This document shows, one piece after another, positions 24,661 through 35,664 of a DNA stretch of 64,000 bases. The stretch is taken from NCBI GenBank assembly GCA_018417955.1, contig JACTVC010000007.1:1488001-1552000 (forward strand), written 5' to 3'. The number at the start of each line of letters is the position of its first letter. Position 1 is the first letter of the stretch. The DNA is from Laccaria trichodermophora. Lineage: Eukaryota; Basidiomycota; Agaricomycetes; Agaricales; Hydnangiaceae. The notes beneath the pieces are model-generated. The model had not been told where the DNA came from and did not search any database. It saw only the letters and a list, made by a program, of their open reading frames with translations. Position numbers and translations under genes: made by a program.

Positions 24661-25552
24661 CAATACTTTACCATGCCCCACGCAATCCATATGGACTGGA
24701 CTGGACTGCCAGACCTTAAGCTTGAAGATACTTAGATTTCAAAAAAAGAAATTTGAAGTATATTTAATAACTACATAAATTAATATCACTATATTCTATG
24801 TTACAGGGGGGAGGGAGGGGGAGGGGGAGGTGGTGTTCAAGAAGGGAAAGGAAGGGGGGAGGGAGAGGGAAGGGGGAGGGAGGAAGGGGGAGAGAGAGGA
24901 AGGGAGGGGGGAGGAAGGGAGGGGGGAGGGAAAGAAGAGGTGAGAGGAAGAAAGAGGGGAGAGAGGAAGGGAGGAATAAAGGTGGGGAGGGAGGAATGAA
25001 GGGGGGGAGGGAGGAATGAAGGGGGGGAGGGAGGAAGGGAGGGATGGAGGAAGGGAGGGGGCAATGAATGGTGAGTAATGGAGGGGGAAGAGGATGGACT
25101 GATAGAAGGGGAGGGAGTGATGGTGCTGAGTCCTCGTCGCATTGAAAGGGCAGTGAGGGGCATCGAGAGGGAATGAGTGGTGGTGGTGGAAGGGAAAGTG
25201 ATGGTCATGGAAGTGTGACAATGCCACAAACAGGAGACCTGACAATATGGCACCCCCTCAAGTAAGTCATGTGACCTCACCCTGCAGACTGAACAAAATC
25301 ATGAATCCTTAATGCAGCTATCACTTGCCTATACTAATATATAAATCATTACCCTCCTATTCACATTGGTATTTGATCAGTAAAATTGCAAGTCTGGCTT
25401 GTTCATTGCATAGTCTATTTTTACTTTTTTGTAGTATTCATAATTAATAATAATAAGTAATAAGTAATAAGCAATAATGCACTGGAATGACTGGAATCCA
25501 CTGGACTCCACTGGAATTCATATGGATTACGTGGGTGAGGGTAAAGACCTCA
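24661..25552. mobile_element. hAT-like MITE A1, 892 bp
   Basis: Ends CAATACTTTACCATGCC and (inward from the right) TGAGGTCTTTACCCTCACC form imperfect terminal inverted repeats, followed on both sides by 'aatccatatgga' and CCACTGGA motifs. An 8-bp duplication TTCAAATG flanks it (24653-24660, 25553-25560). Inside are an AT-rich part, about 300 bp of polypurine GGGAGG, and a block ending in TCATGTGACCTCACC shared with the larger relative at 44993. It encodes no transposase. Confidence 0.8.
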
Positions 25553-25952
25553 TTCAAATGCTTTGCCTAGGAACTGCAGCTTGCAGCCCCAATACAATCA
25601 GCCATGATCTCAACCAAATTTATTTTGTGTCAAGAATTACTTTATGGTACTGTTTTTTTTCTTATCCAATAAATTCAAGTTGCTAATGAAAGAACAGTCA
25701 CTAAACAGTGCTATCCACCTTGTACTTGATGGTTGGACCTCTCCAATTGTCTCATTATATCTTGGTCTTGTTGTGGTTTGGTATCAGAATGGTTCCATTC
25801 ATCACACAATACTGGAATTTATATTGTATGGATAAATAACTTGGTTAGCATCTTAGTTTGAACTGACTCACTTTTTAGCCTCAAAGAAAGGCATGATGGA
25901 ACATATTTAGCTCAGGTTGTTGCTGATTGTTTGGAACATTTTGGTCTCAAGC
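25553..25952 (+). pseudogene. hAT transposase, catalytic-core exons
   Basis: Three exons with short introns at about 25630-25676 and 25830-25881. Joined, they read CSPNTISHDLNQIYF, then SAIHLVLDGWTSP, YLGLVVVWY and ILEFIFLKERHDGTYLA, then VADCLEHFGLK. The DGWTSP motif carries the first catalytic Asp of the hAT RNase-H-like core. The frame breaks at 25953 with an insertion and resumes at 33848 as LFSLCMDNAS. With TCAAGC kept once, the junction codes HFGLKLFSLCMDNAS without a shift. Confidence 0.8.
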
Positions 25953-26339
25953 CAAGTGTTGTGATTTTGGAGTTCGAATCACACCCAGATCACGGCTGCC
26001 CGCGCCAACACTTGTCCTGCGAATCACACCAAATCACACTTTTTGCAGCACGTCCCACGCCAAATCACAGTTTTCTCCAGGACAAGTCACAAAACGGACC
26101 TGCCAAATCACAGTTTGGATCACACTTTTTGGCAGGTGGGAGAGTCGACTTGTCCTGGAATCACGCCTCCCGCCCAACACTTGTCCTGGACCCTGACTGT
26201 TTTCTCTCATGCCTCATACCCCCTCCATTGCGGCCACTCGTACTTAGCTCTCCTCTCCCTTACCTTGTAAAATAGATTACCAGGTAGAAGCCTCGTTATT
26301 TAAATAAATGAACTTCACTTCCACTCAGCTCACAAATTA

Positions 26340-27500
26340 TTTCCAGCATCAAGTTTTGGTAAGCCCACCTCCCAGAAGACCTACAAAATTTACTCTGTGA
26401 GTTCTGGCTCAAATTTTATGATCTTGGGCTTTACTTGATGCTGACTACTACAGGGAGCGCCTCCCGAGTTTACGAAAGGGAACGCCCCTCCGTTCAATTT
26501 TGGCATTCGGTTTTGTGGTGAAACCATGCCCATAAGCAGAACTTGAGATAGCAAAGTAAGTTCTTGATCGATTTCTACGTTCTTAGGCTCTACTTGACCG
26601 GAACTGCTCCAGGAACCACCTCCCGAGTTTTCGAAACATAGCGCCTAGCCGTTCAAAGTCGGCGTTCGGTTTTGCGGAGAAATAAGGTCTATTACCAGAA
26701 ATTGATACTTACAGGTAAGTTCTTGCTCGATTTTTACGTTCTTGGGCTCTACTTGACCGGAATTGCTCCAGGAACAACCTCCCGAGTTTGCGAAACATAG
26801 CGCCGCACCGTTCAAAGTCGGCGTTCAGTTCTGCAAAGCACTGAGGTCTATTACCAGAAATTGAGACTTACAGGTAAGTTCTTTCTCGATTTTTACGTTC
26901 TTGAGCTCTACTTGACTGGAATTGCTTCAGGAACAACCTCCCGAGTTTGCGAAACATATTGCCTCACTGTTCAAAGTCGGCGTTCGGTTCTGCAGAGCAA
27001 TGAGGTCTCTTACCCTAAATTGAGGCTTACAGGTAAGTTCTTTCTTGATTTTTACGTTGTTGGACTCTACTTGACCAAAATTGCATCAGGAACAACCTCC
27101 CAAGTTTGCGAAACGTATCGCCTCACCGTTCAAAGTCGGTGTTCGGTTCTGCAGAGCAATAAGGTCTCTTATCCTAAATTGAGGCTTACAGGTAAGTTCT
27201 TGCTCGATTTTTACGCTCTTAGGCTCTACTTGACCGAAATTGCTACAGGAACAACCTCCCAAGTTTGTGAAACATGGCGCCCAACCGTTCAAGTTCAGTG
27301 TTTGGTTCTGTGGGGAAATAAGGTCTCTTGCTGGAAATTGCGGCTCACACGGAAGTTCTTACTTGTATTCTATGTTCTTGGGCTCAATTTAACAGGAATT
27401 GCTTCAGGAGTGATCTGCCAAATTAACGAAATGTGGGACACCCTTGTTCAACTTTAGCATTCAGTTTTGTGGAGAAGTATGGTACATATTACTAATGTGG
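26340..27500 (+). repeat. 159-bp tandem repeat, about seven units
   Basis: Units are spaced 158-160 bp apart, measured at GTAAGTTC (26557, 26715, 26874, 27033, 27192). Each carries 'tacttgac', 'ggaac(c/a)acctcccgagtt', 'gttcaaagtcggcgttcgg' and 'cttacaggtaagttcttgc'. Because 159 is divisible by three, the array stays open for 198 codons from 26861. The later units are more diverged. It lies just past the 3' end of the Crypton-like gene and may be part of that element. Confidence 0.9.
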
Positions 27501-28984
27501 CTGAGTACAGTATGTGTGTATGACCAAGTAACTGGGAACGATTATAAGACGACGCAATAGAGATTATTCTTGAAGATATTTGTATGCTACAGTGGATGAG
27601 AGGCTCGACAAAAAAAATGAAGAAAATAGAAAGAAAAGACAAAGAAAAGAAGTTAATGATACAACAAAAGCATGATTAATCTTTAAGTGGCCATGATGAC
27701 ATCCCCAGAGGAGGGAGCACTAGACTCAGGGCAAGGGCCACCTACCTTGCCCTTCTTCTGCCGCTTTGTTTGGAGTTTGCGATGAAGCTGTGGCATTGAG
27801 AACGTAAGACGTGTATCTTCAAGAACTTGGACAGCTTGTGAGGCCGTAAGCCCAGTGCTTATGGAGGTCTCTATTCGACTGATGAAAAACTGAAATTGAG
27901 ACCATTTTTGACGGGCCTGAAGAGGCAGATTAATGTTGCATTGAGAGGTGAACAATGTGAAAAAAGACATACAGTGGTGTTTTGGCGAGGACGCCATGCA
28001 GCATGGTGTCCCTTGTTTGACCGCTTGTCCTTGTGAGAACCCCATTCAGTCTCCACCATCCGCAATGGAGGCTTGCGACCAACTCCCTCAATAGCTGTGC
28101 CCTCATCCCAGCACTTCCAGAGAGAGCTGACATCAGAAAATTCACCCAAATTGCCTGGGCCCCAACAATCCCAAAGAAAATCGGGATGGACAACCAGACT
28201 GAACAGAGCCTGCCATCCACATGATGACACAGAAAAGTCAGGGTAAGCAGTCATTGTAGTCTGGTCAGATGCAAATGCTGCTGCTGGGGGAAGAATGATG
28301 TCGAAGGGGGTGGGTGGCACCAAGGGACCAGGCGAGAGCCGTAGCACATGATACTTACTGCCTTTATGGTTCACAGACACCACATATCGTGACGCGGCTC
28401 CCTTGGAGTGAACAGAAAGCAGCTCTGGATCGACTACAGGAGGTGGTAGAATAACACTTTGCAGTGGTGAGGTTGGTGGGATTTGACTTGGACTGGCTGC
28501 AGTGGCAGCATGGAGTGGGGTACCCGCACTTGCCACCATACTAGTCTCCATCGAGGGAGGCTGCAGTGACAAAAAGTTGGAATGTGGCCCTGTTGGGCTG
28601 GGGGTAGCTGAACGAGAGCCAACAACAGCCACATGAGTTTTTACACTACGTGATAGAGAGAGCGGCTCAGTTCGACGTGCAAGAACTTCAAGCAATGAGT
28701 GGGATGACTTGACAGCTTCCGACAGCTCTCTTTGTGATGTTGAAAGGGAGAGGAAGGCGCTCTGTGTTGCGACCTCCTTAAAGTTCGCTGCAATCTCGGT
28801 ATCTACTTGGAAGTGGGCCTCAACTTCTTTCCGAGCATGAGGCCATTGTGAAATGAACTTGGAAGCCAGGGACGACTTAAAAATTGGCATGCGGCTAAAT
28901 AGCGGTGAGTCAGGAAACTTTTCGTGGATGGCAGCACTAGCCTAGCAAAGATTGAGACAGTGAGAATCAGTAAAAACTAAACGG

Positions 28985-30833
28985 CACTAGTATCTACCAC
29001 TTTTTATGATAAAATACAGTCAAGTGCCTGCACAACTTTTTGGTAAATGGCACTGTGGTCTTATGAAATGAGAAACATGGGGGAAATCTAATGAAACATG
29101 TTTCATTTTTGGCCCAGACCATTTCATATATATCTCATTGTTTGCCTAGCAATATTTCTTTGCCATTTCTTTCCCATTTCATTGGCTGACTGGCTATATT
29201 TCTTTTCCATTTCATTGGTTGCCTGGCTATATCTTTTTTCTATTTCATTGTTTCCCTAGCAATATTTCTTTGCAATTTCTTTCCCATTTCATTGGCTGCC
29301 TAGCCATATTTCTTTCCCATTTCATTCATATTTCTTTTCCATTTCATTGTTTCCCTAGCAATATTTCATTGCCATTTCATTCCTATTTCATTGGCTGCCT
29401 AGCCATATTTCTTTCCCATTTCATTCATATTTCATTGCCATTTCATTGTTTCCCTAGCAATATTTCTTCGCAATTTCTTTCCCATTTCATTGGCTGCCTA
29501 GCCATATTTCTTTCCCATTTCATTCATATTTCTTTTCCATTTCATTGTTTCCCTAGCAATATTTCATTGCCATTTCATTCCTATTTCATTGGCTGCCTAG
29601 CCATATTTCTTTCCCATTTCATTCATATTTCATTGCCATTTCATTGTTTCCCTAGCAATATTTCTTCGCAATTTCTTTCCCATTTCATTGGCTGCCTAGC
29701 CATATTTCTTTCCCATTTCATTCATATTTCTTTTCCATTTCATTGTTTCCCTAGCAATATTTCATTGCCATTTCATTCCTATTTCATTGGCTGCCTAGCC
29801 ATATTTCTTTCCCATTTCATTCATATTTCATTGCCATTTCATTGTTTCCCTAGCAATATTTCTTCGCAATTTCTTTCCCATTTCATTGGCTGCCTAGCCA
29901 TATTTCTTTCCCATTTCATTCATATTTCTTTTCCATTTCATTGTTTCCCTAGCAATATTTCATTGCCATTTCATTCCTATTTCATTGGCTGCCTAGCCAT
30001 ATTTCTTTCCCATTTCATTCATATTTCATTGCCATTTCATTGACTCCCTAGCAATATTTCATTGCCATTTCTTTCCCATTTCATTGGCTGCCTAGCCATA
30101 TTTCTTTCCCATTTCATTCACATTTCTTTTCCATTTTATTGTTTCCCTAGTAATATTTCTTTGCCATTTCTTTCCCATTTCATTGGCTGCCTAGCCATAT
30201 TTCTTTCCCATTTCATTTCCATTTCATTGTTTCCCCAGCAATATTTCATTGCCATTTCTTTCCCATTTCATTGGCTGCCTGGCTATATTTCTTTCCCTTC
30301 TTGTCAGGGTCCATCCAATGGGTCATCAGGAGGGTGGTCACATGACCAATTTCCTAAAATAGTGAAAATACAAAATTAATAGCCCTGAATTGTAGCTTTC
30401 AGAATCTGTTTGAATTATGTTCTAAAGTGCTCTCATTGTGGAGATATGAGGCAAATGAATTTTCACAGCGCCGTCTTTTTTCAACCTTTTTGTCTTTTTC
30501 TCCAGGAAAACAACACCAAACAATATAATTTTAACATATTTAGAAAGCTAAGAAAAGGGGCTACAATTATCATATTATAGAAAAATGATATAGCCAGGCA
30601 ACCAATGACATGGAAAAGAAATATAGCCAGTCAGCCAATGAAATGGGAAAGAAATGGCAAAGAAATATTGCTAGGGAAACAATGAGATATATATGAAATG
30701 GTCTGGGCCAAAAATGAAACATGTTTCATTAGATTTCCCCCATGTTTCTCATTTCATAAGACCACAGTGCCATTTACCAAAAAGTTGTGCAGGCACTTGA
30801 CTGTATTTTATCATAAAAGTGGTAGCTACCACT
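28985..30833. mobile_element. Minisatellite-cored inverted-repeat element MS1
   Basis: Ends are inverted repeats of about 230 bp starting CACTAGTATCTACCAC on the left and AGTGGTAGCTACCAC on the right, flanked by the 8-bp duplication CTAAACGG (28977-28984, 30834-30841). It lies in an intron of the Crypton-like gene: the upstream exon ends FFWR at 30863 and the next begins ASAAIHEK at 28941. The interior is a higher-order minisatellite. No transposase is encoded. A relative forms the right end of the element at 51808-53421. Confidence 0.85.
29140..30300 (+). repeat. 99/198-bp higher-order minisatellite
   Basis: Half-units of 99 bp contain 'tttcattggctgcctagcc' and 'tttccctagcaatattt'. Two alternating versions give an exact 198-bp period (tttcttcgca at 29463, 29661, 29859). 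A 274-codon open frame (29219-30043) is a result of the period being a multiple of three and is not called as a gene. Confidence 0.95.
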
Positions 30834-33800
30834 CTAAACGGAGCGATGAGATGTAGACACACCCGCCAGAAGAAAGGGCGAAGTTGTTGCAACAGCTCAA
30901 CAAAATTGACCAAGCCCTGGTTGACGCGTGCCTTCCCTTTGAGCTCAACAAGTACCCTCTCCGCAAAAGGGAACAATTGGGTTTGGAGCTCATCGGGAAC
31001 AGCAACGGTGGCCCAGGGAACATGATAAGCCTCCCCAACATAGAAACCTGCCAACGCCGTAACTGCCTAATGACTAAATGAGTTTCCCTCAAGGAACAAT
31101 TGGCCTAAAGAAAACTTACAGACTTTGGAATCTTGGCAGAATAAACCTCATGTTGAACGGTACTTGCCCAGTGTCCGATGGCACCAATTTCATCCATTGT
31201 AACACTAGAAATGATGAGCAGCGGCTGGCACACAAATAAGTCATGACATACCCCATCTCTTCAAGGTGGGTAGGGATAGTCTTGCGGGCAAGGTGGAGCT
31301 TCTTTTTCGATTTGATGGATGTCGATTCAAGGAATTTTGTGTACATTTTTCGGAGGGCATCATCACCACAGGCCTTCCCCACTGTTTTTCCAAACATAAG
31401 CTTTACCTGATAGTTTGGTTTAGTAAGGAACAACATTGATTTCGGATGAGGGCAGACTTGTCTTGCGCCAGGTCAATGGGTAAGACCAGTCCCAACCCTC
31501 AATCTTCTCGCACACATTCTCCTGGTCAAATATGTAATGCAAAAGGATAGCAAGAGCTCCAACAGAGCAACGAAGCGGATTGCGGTGTGGCAGCACGAAG
31601 TTGTAGTCCGGTTCCTGCTTCTGTTATCCTCATCTCAGCAAGATATAAAACCAACAATACAAGTAAACTACAGACTCCTGGCTTTGAGACCTTTGTCTCA
31701 TGATAAAGGGAAAGTACACCAAAATAATATTTACCGACACCGCAGTGTCGCCTGTCAGGTGTTGTATAGTTAGGAACAAGCAGGGAGTGGGGTTGAAGGC
31801 AGCTGAGCAGCAGATTGATGAGCTCGTCGCCATGGTTGAGAGTGGTGCACTGCCAAGTCCAGCTAAAATGTGCTTTGATGACTGATGGGACTAGTGAGAT
31901 AATGTTGTTAGTGATGGTAGAGAAGACATGTAATGGAACTCACGTTGATCGAGCTTCGTGAAGATAGCGGATGTGATCTCCTCGAAGTGCACAGCGTGCA
32001 GCTGTGAGTCCAGTATCGTGTTTTCGCTGATGTCGAAAAACTCATCTCTGGAAAGTATAGTTATGAGAAATGGAAGATGTAGGTGGGGAAAACTGACTTA
32101 CTCAAGGCGCAAGCGTTGGGATTCTACCATAAGAGCCTTGTAAAAATCCTGGCTCCTCGATGTAGATGTGGGCCGACGTGCTTGCAGGGTAGGGTCATCG
32201 TCGCACTTTCGCTGCTGAACGCGGCCGAGCATGGTCATATTCTTTTTCAATGACGACTATGGCACAAATATGTCAGTTAATGAGGCTCAAACAAAGACGG
32301 GGGTCACCGACCAATGATAAGCGTGCCGGGCCCTCCTTTGGGTGACCTCGGGTTGTAAGGAGGCTCCTTGTTGCAGCATACTTGAGGTATTCCATGGTGT
32401 GGTTGGCATCGACGATGTGGTCAGGGATCGTGCCCGCGGCGATCGCTATGGGTACCCAGCGCTGCCGTGCAGGTGTTAGTGATGTCCCCTTGCATAAAAA
32501 CTGATAAAAAACATACCCGCCACAGAGAGAGCACGCTCTTCTCTGTTTGCCGCCCACTTTTTCGCCTTGTGTCCATGATGTATGCATCAATCTAAAAACT
32601 GGTCATGATTGGCAGGTAGAAGCTTGAGGCGGAAAGCGCATACCCAAGCTTTCGAGCTTTCTGTGTCTGTGATGAAAGGGGATGTTACTCAAGACATTGT
32701 GCTGGATGAAACTGAACTCACCCAACGTATCGATCTCCATAGAATCCTCGCGTGGCCCATCGTCGCCTTCGTCGCCACCATGGTCATCCTCATCGTCGCT
32801 CTCTTCACCCGGACCGTCGTCTGCGTTCTCGAATCCGTGGTTGAAGGACTCTTGCATTGCTTTTGCGACGTCGACCATTTGGTCCATCCCAGCGACGACG
32901 GTGCCCGCAGCTGACAGACTGGGGGTCTCTCTTTCTGTCTGTTGGCTCTCGTTACTGCTTGGTATCCTTCGTTAGCGTGAATTGACTCCTGCACGGAAGG
33001 CCGAGACGACGTACCTGGGTTTGGGCAAGCATTGCTGGTCATGCTTTTCAAGCTGCTCAACAAGCTCGCCCTTCTTCCCACCGACCTTGAGGTTCTGCTC
33101 ACGGCATAGGCTCTTTAGAGCAGGGACATTCAAAGAATAGCTGTAGAAAGTAAATAAATCAGCAAACGTTCAGTACTAGCCATTGCGGTGCTTACTAGAG
33201 TTTTTTTGTGCTCTTCTCATTTGAAACCCGGCCTGCATGAAAACGAGATGTGAGCTCCCACTGAACAATGTACCACGGCACATTGAAGGTTCTTGCCTTG
33301 TCCTTTTGAGGTTCTTGCTGGTCCACTGGCAGGCTGTCTCGATGGCAAAAGCGGGGCTGAGGGGAAGGAACAAGGTTCGAATGTGTTCAAAGAGTGCTGA
33401 TGCCCAACACACCTTCTGCTTCGGGAACGGCTGTGGCGACGCTTTGGGAAGGTGCGGCTACAGACGCCGATTTTTGATGGGCAGACTCCGGAAAAAGCGC
33501 TGGATCAATGCTGAAGTTGTCCGTCTGCTGAGGGGTGTCGTTGTCTGGAAAGCGGAACGAGGGCGCGCTCATGAGCGTACAACACGACGATGAGGACCTT
33601 GGAGTGGAGAATACTAACGATAATATTTATTGAATTATCTACATAGTATGCTAAGTCAGCGGGAGGACTTGGCCTGGTGTTTTCCAGACCCTAATCCAAG
33701 TCACAATTTGATTGTGATCTGCCAGCGAGATCACACACCCGAATTGTGATCTTGGGCCAAGTACTTCGCTTAGGGTTCTTTGGTCTTACTGAACTGGTGT

Positions 33801-33847
33801 GCATTTCTTTAAGCTCTATGTATCCAATTTTTGATCTTTGGTCAAGC

Positions 33848-34315
33848 TGTTCTCACTTTGCATGGATAATGCATCAAAGTGTAATTCCAAAGCAAAGGTA
33901 CTTCTTAGTATGATACCAACATTCTGGGGAGAAGATACTCAGCTTTGCTGTCTGGCTCACATTGTAGATTTGATTGCTAAGGTGATGCTATATTTCTCAA
34001 TATTTTATTAACTCAGCCTCATTTCATTCACAGATATTTATATCCTTCTTTTTCAAAAAACAAAAGTAAGAGAAGGTTGTTAAAGTTGCTGCAGGTACAA
34101 AGAATGTGGGTGCAGGATTTCATTGAGCAGGAGAGGTCAAGGATTTTAGTGAAGGAGAGGAAATTTTTCTTGAACAGGGTGATGATTCAGAGGATAAGGA
34201 GGAGATTGCAGTCATTGAAGAGGCAGATGTTGGGGAAGATGAAGCAGAGATTGATAAGAGGCAAACAGCACACAATGAAAAGGTGGCAAAGACTTTGAGA
34301 GAGAAAAAAACTAAC
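33848..34315 (+). pseudogene. hAT transposase, C-terminal part
   Basis: The first exon reads LFSLCMDNASKCNSKAKV and LCCLAHIVDLIAK: the second catalytic Asp region (DNAS) and the C..H motif of hAT transposases. A GT-AG intron (33980 to about 34034) is followed by FISFFFKKQK and then an acidic stretch (EEADVGEDEAEIDK, then HNEKVAKTLREK) typical of fungal hAT proteins. In-frame stops after KKQK and near 34132 and the abrupt switch to MITE sequence at about 34318 show a dead, 3'-truncated copy. The hATC dimerisation region is absent. Confidence 0.75.
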
Positions 34316-34317
34316 AG

Positions 34318-34541
34318 ACTGTGTTCTGTTCCTGCACATTCCAGAGAATGCTATTCTTGCCCATTCCAGGGAACATTCCTGTCTAAATACAGGAATAATC
34401 AAGTTCTACTGGAATGAGAAAATACTGGAATGGACAAATTGGCAGGCCATCCTGCTAAATTTCATTACACAGGAATCCACTGAATTCCACTGGAATGACC
34501 AGAATCCTGCAGGAATAGGGGGCACTGGTAAGACCTCCAAG
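34318..34541. mobile_element. Terminal fragment of an E-type MITE
   Basis: Matches the right end of the element at 56161-57720: 'tactggaatgagaaaa', a 'ctaaatttcatt' block, then 'aatgaccagaatcctg' and the end 'gcactggtaagacctcc'. Only the last 220 bp are present, so it is a truncated copy that replaces the end of the hAT gene. Confidence 0.65.
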
Positions 34542-34659
34542 CTACAGGGAATCATGAATTCAAATAAAAGAATTTGCCCAAAAGTGTGTCTCCAAATTAC
34601 ACTAATAATAATTGTCTAATGTTTATCTCCTCAGAATACTGTTTAAGAAAGTGCTTTGC

Positions 34660-35030
34660 TTTTCCCAAGCAAATTTCCAGCCCTCAGCAACACATAAATT
34701 TGTCATGGATTGGGCTCTGAACCACTTTATTTTTGACCATCCAGAACTCAAAGGCTTCCTTCATGATCATCAGTCTCTTAGTGCCCATACTGATATCATC
34801 CAGCTCCATCCTGATAAAACAATGACATTCAGATGGAGTCACCCAGGGGCATGACCTTTGGGAATTCCCATCAATAAACAATGTCCCAATTGTCAGCAAC
34901 TTAAAACCAGGGTCCCAAAGTTATATGCCAATGATTCATCTGGTCTCCAATGCTCCCAATGCAAGGTCACATATAACTCACCACAAATCTGGAGGTGGTT
35001 GCATGATGCCTTGTTGTTTCTCTTGCACCT
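34660..35030 (+). pseudogene. Unknown protein fragment with zinc-ribbon cysteines
   Basis: An open stretch (FQPSATHKFVMDWALNHF ... TMTFRWSHPGA) is followed, across one in-frame TGA at about 34852, by PLGIPINKQCPNCQQLK and LQCSQCKVTYNS. The paired CxxC motifs look like a zinc ribbon. The family is not identified; comparable fragments accompany mobile elements in mushroom genomes, but that is inference. It is broken by the stop and lacks visible flanking exons. Confidence 0.35.
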
Positions 35031-35182
35031 CTAATGTTGTACTTCTCTTTCATTCGCAAATATAGTGTTCCAAAAGCATCTGGTCACATTGAGGGATGCT
35101 GCTGCTGGGCCAAGTAGGTCATCAATGAGGAATTCTTATGGTGATGCCTTAGCAAGGGGGAGGAGCAATAGTGAGGTGAAGC

Positions 35183-35413
35183 TTACTGTGGGTGAATGAG
35201 AAACAGTGGGAACAACACCTGATGACTCATGTCAAAGTGGTGAGGGAGCCCTTGGGCCAGCCTGGATGACAGGATGCTGTTCCACATCTCACAGATGGCT
35301 TCATCATTGTGCACATCATCCATGATTCTGCCATGAAGGAAATATGCCTGAGCCTGTTTCACAGCCATTGGTTGATTCATGTGGCATTGGCTGGCAACAT
35401 AGTCTTTGGGCAT
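35183..35413 (-). CDS. Unknown open frame, 76 codons
   Basis: Not recognised. It has ordinary protein-like composition (AYFLHGRIMDDVHNDEAICE, then SRLAQGLPHHFDMSH), with no visible domain and no supporting splice partners. It may be an exon remnant. The flanking 35030-35180 and 35415-35660 intervals hold nothing clear. Confidence 0.25.
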   Translation of the reverse strand: MPKDYVASQCHMNQPMAVKQAQAYFLHGRIMDDVHNDEAICEMWNSILSSRLAQGLPHHFDMSHQVLFPLFLIHPQ

Positions 35414-35664
35414 TTAGAACCCATAATGGCCTTTCAAAAGCTGTTTCAACTTGCTAGTAGCTGAGGGCTTGCTCAGTGCCATCTTGGTGGTGTCATATGC
35501 TTCCAGCTTCATAAATTGTATGTAAGTGGCATGAACTCAGAAATGCTGCCAGTTGCACTGGTCACTAACACAGGAAACTATCTACCACTGAAATTGGGAT
35601 GATACTTTGAAACTTCACAAATGGGTAGGTATTATTAACAGAAAGTTGACCACATTCCAAAAAG

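Larger units (their letters stand above)
27683..33572 (-). pseudogene. Crypton-like tyrosine recombinase (SAP, NDC10_II, GCR1_C)
   Basis: Multi-exon minus-strand gene. The likely start is 33572 (MSAPSFRFPDND). An exon at 33140-33015 encodes a SAP-like motif (SLNVPALKSLCREQNL with GGKKGELVEQLEKH). Next come an acidic stretch (about 32860-32730) and a helical part with SLKKNMTMLGRVQ. The recombinase core follows: VLPHRNPLRCSVGALA, then LHLARKTIPTH (HxxR), GHW, and a candidate nucleophile Tyr in HEVYSAKIP (exon ending 31120). NDC10_II-like sequence follows at 31066-30863 (VPDELQTQLFPF to LRPFFWR). The exon from 28941 starts ASAAIHEKFPD. The end is GCR1_C-like (SLWKCWDEG, PLRMVETEWG) with last exon 27916-27683. 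The exon around 31550-31880 does not read cleanly and the first catalytic Arg was not located, so the copy is probably dead. A 1.85-kb element sits in one intron. Confidence 0.65.
25953..33841. mobile_element. 7.9-kb insertion carrying a Crypton-like gene
   Basis: The segment is bounded by TCAAGC at 25947-25952 and 33842-33847; its removal restores the hAT frame. The outer 200-250 bp on the left and about 100 bp on the right are rich in (A/G)ATCACA or TGTGAT motifs. These could be subterminal binding sites, though no clean terminal inverted repeat was found. Cryptons are not known for terminal repeats and insert by recombination, so the short direct repeat suits either a Crypton or another carrier. 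Contents: 159-bp tandem repeats, then the recombinase gene on the minus strand. Confidence 0.6.

Noticed and set aside
26861..27457. 198-codon open frame as a protein-coding gene
   Set aside because: It is confined to the 159-bp tandem repeat and has no start or end outside it. It is reported as a repeat; only splicing data could change this.
29219..30043. 274-codon open frame
   Set aside because: It is the translation of a 99/198-bp minisatellite whose period is divisible by three, so the absence of stops is automatic.
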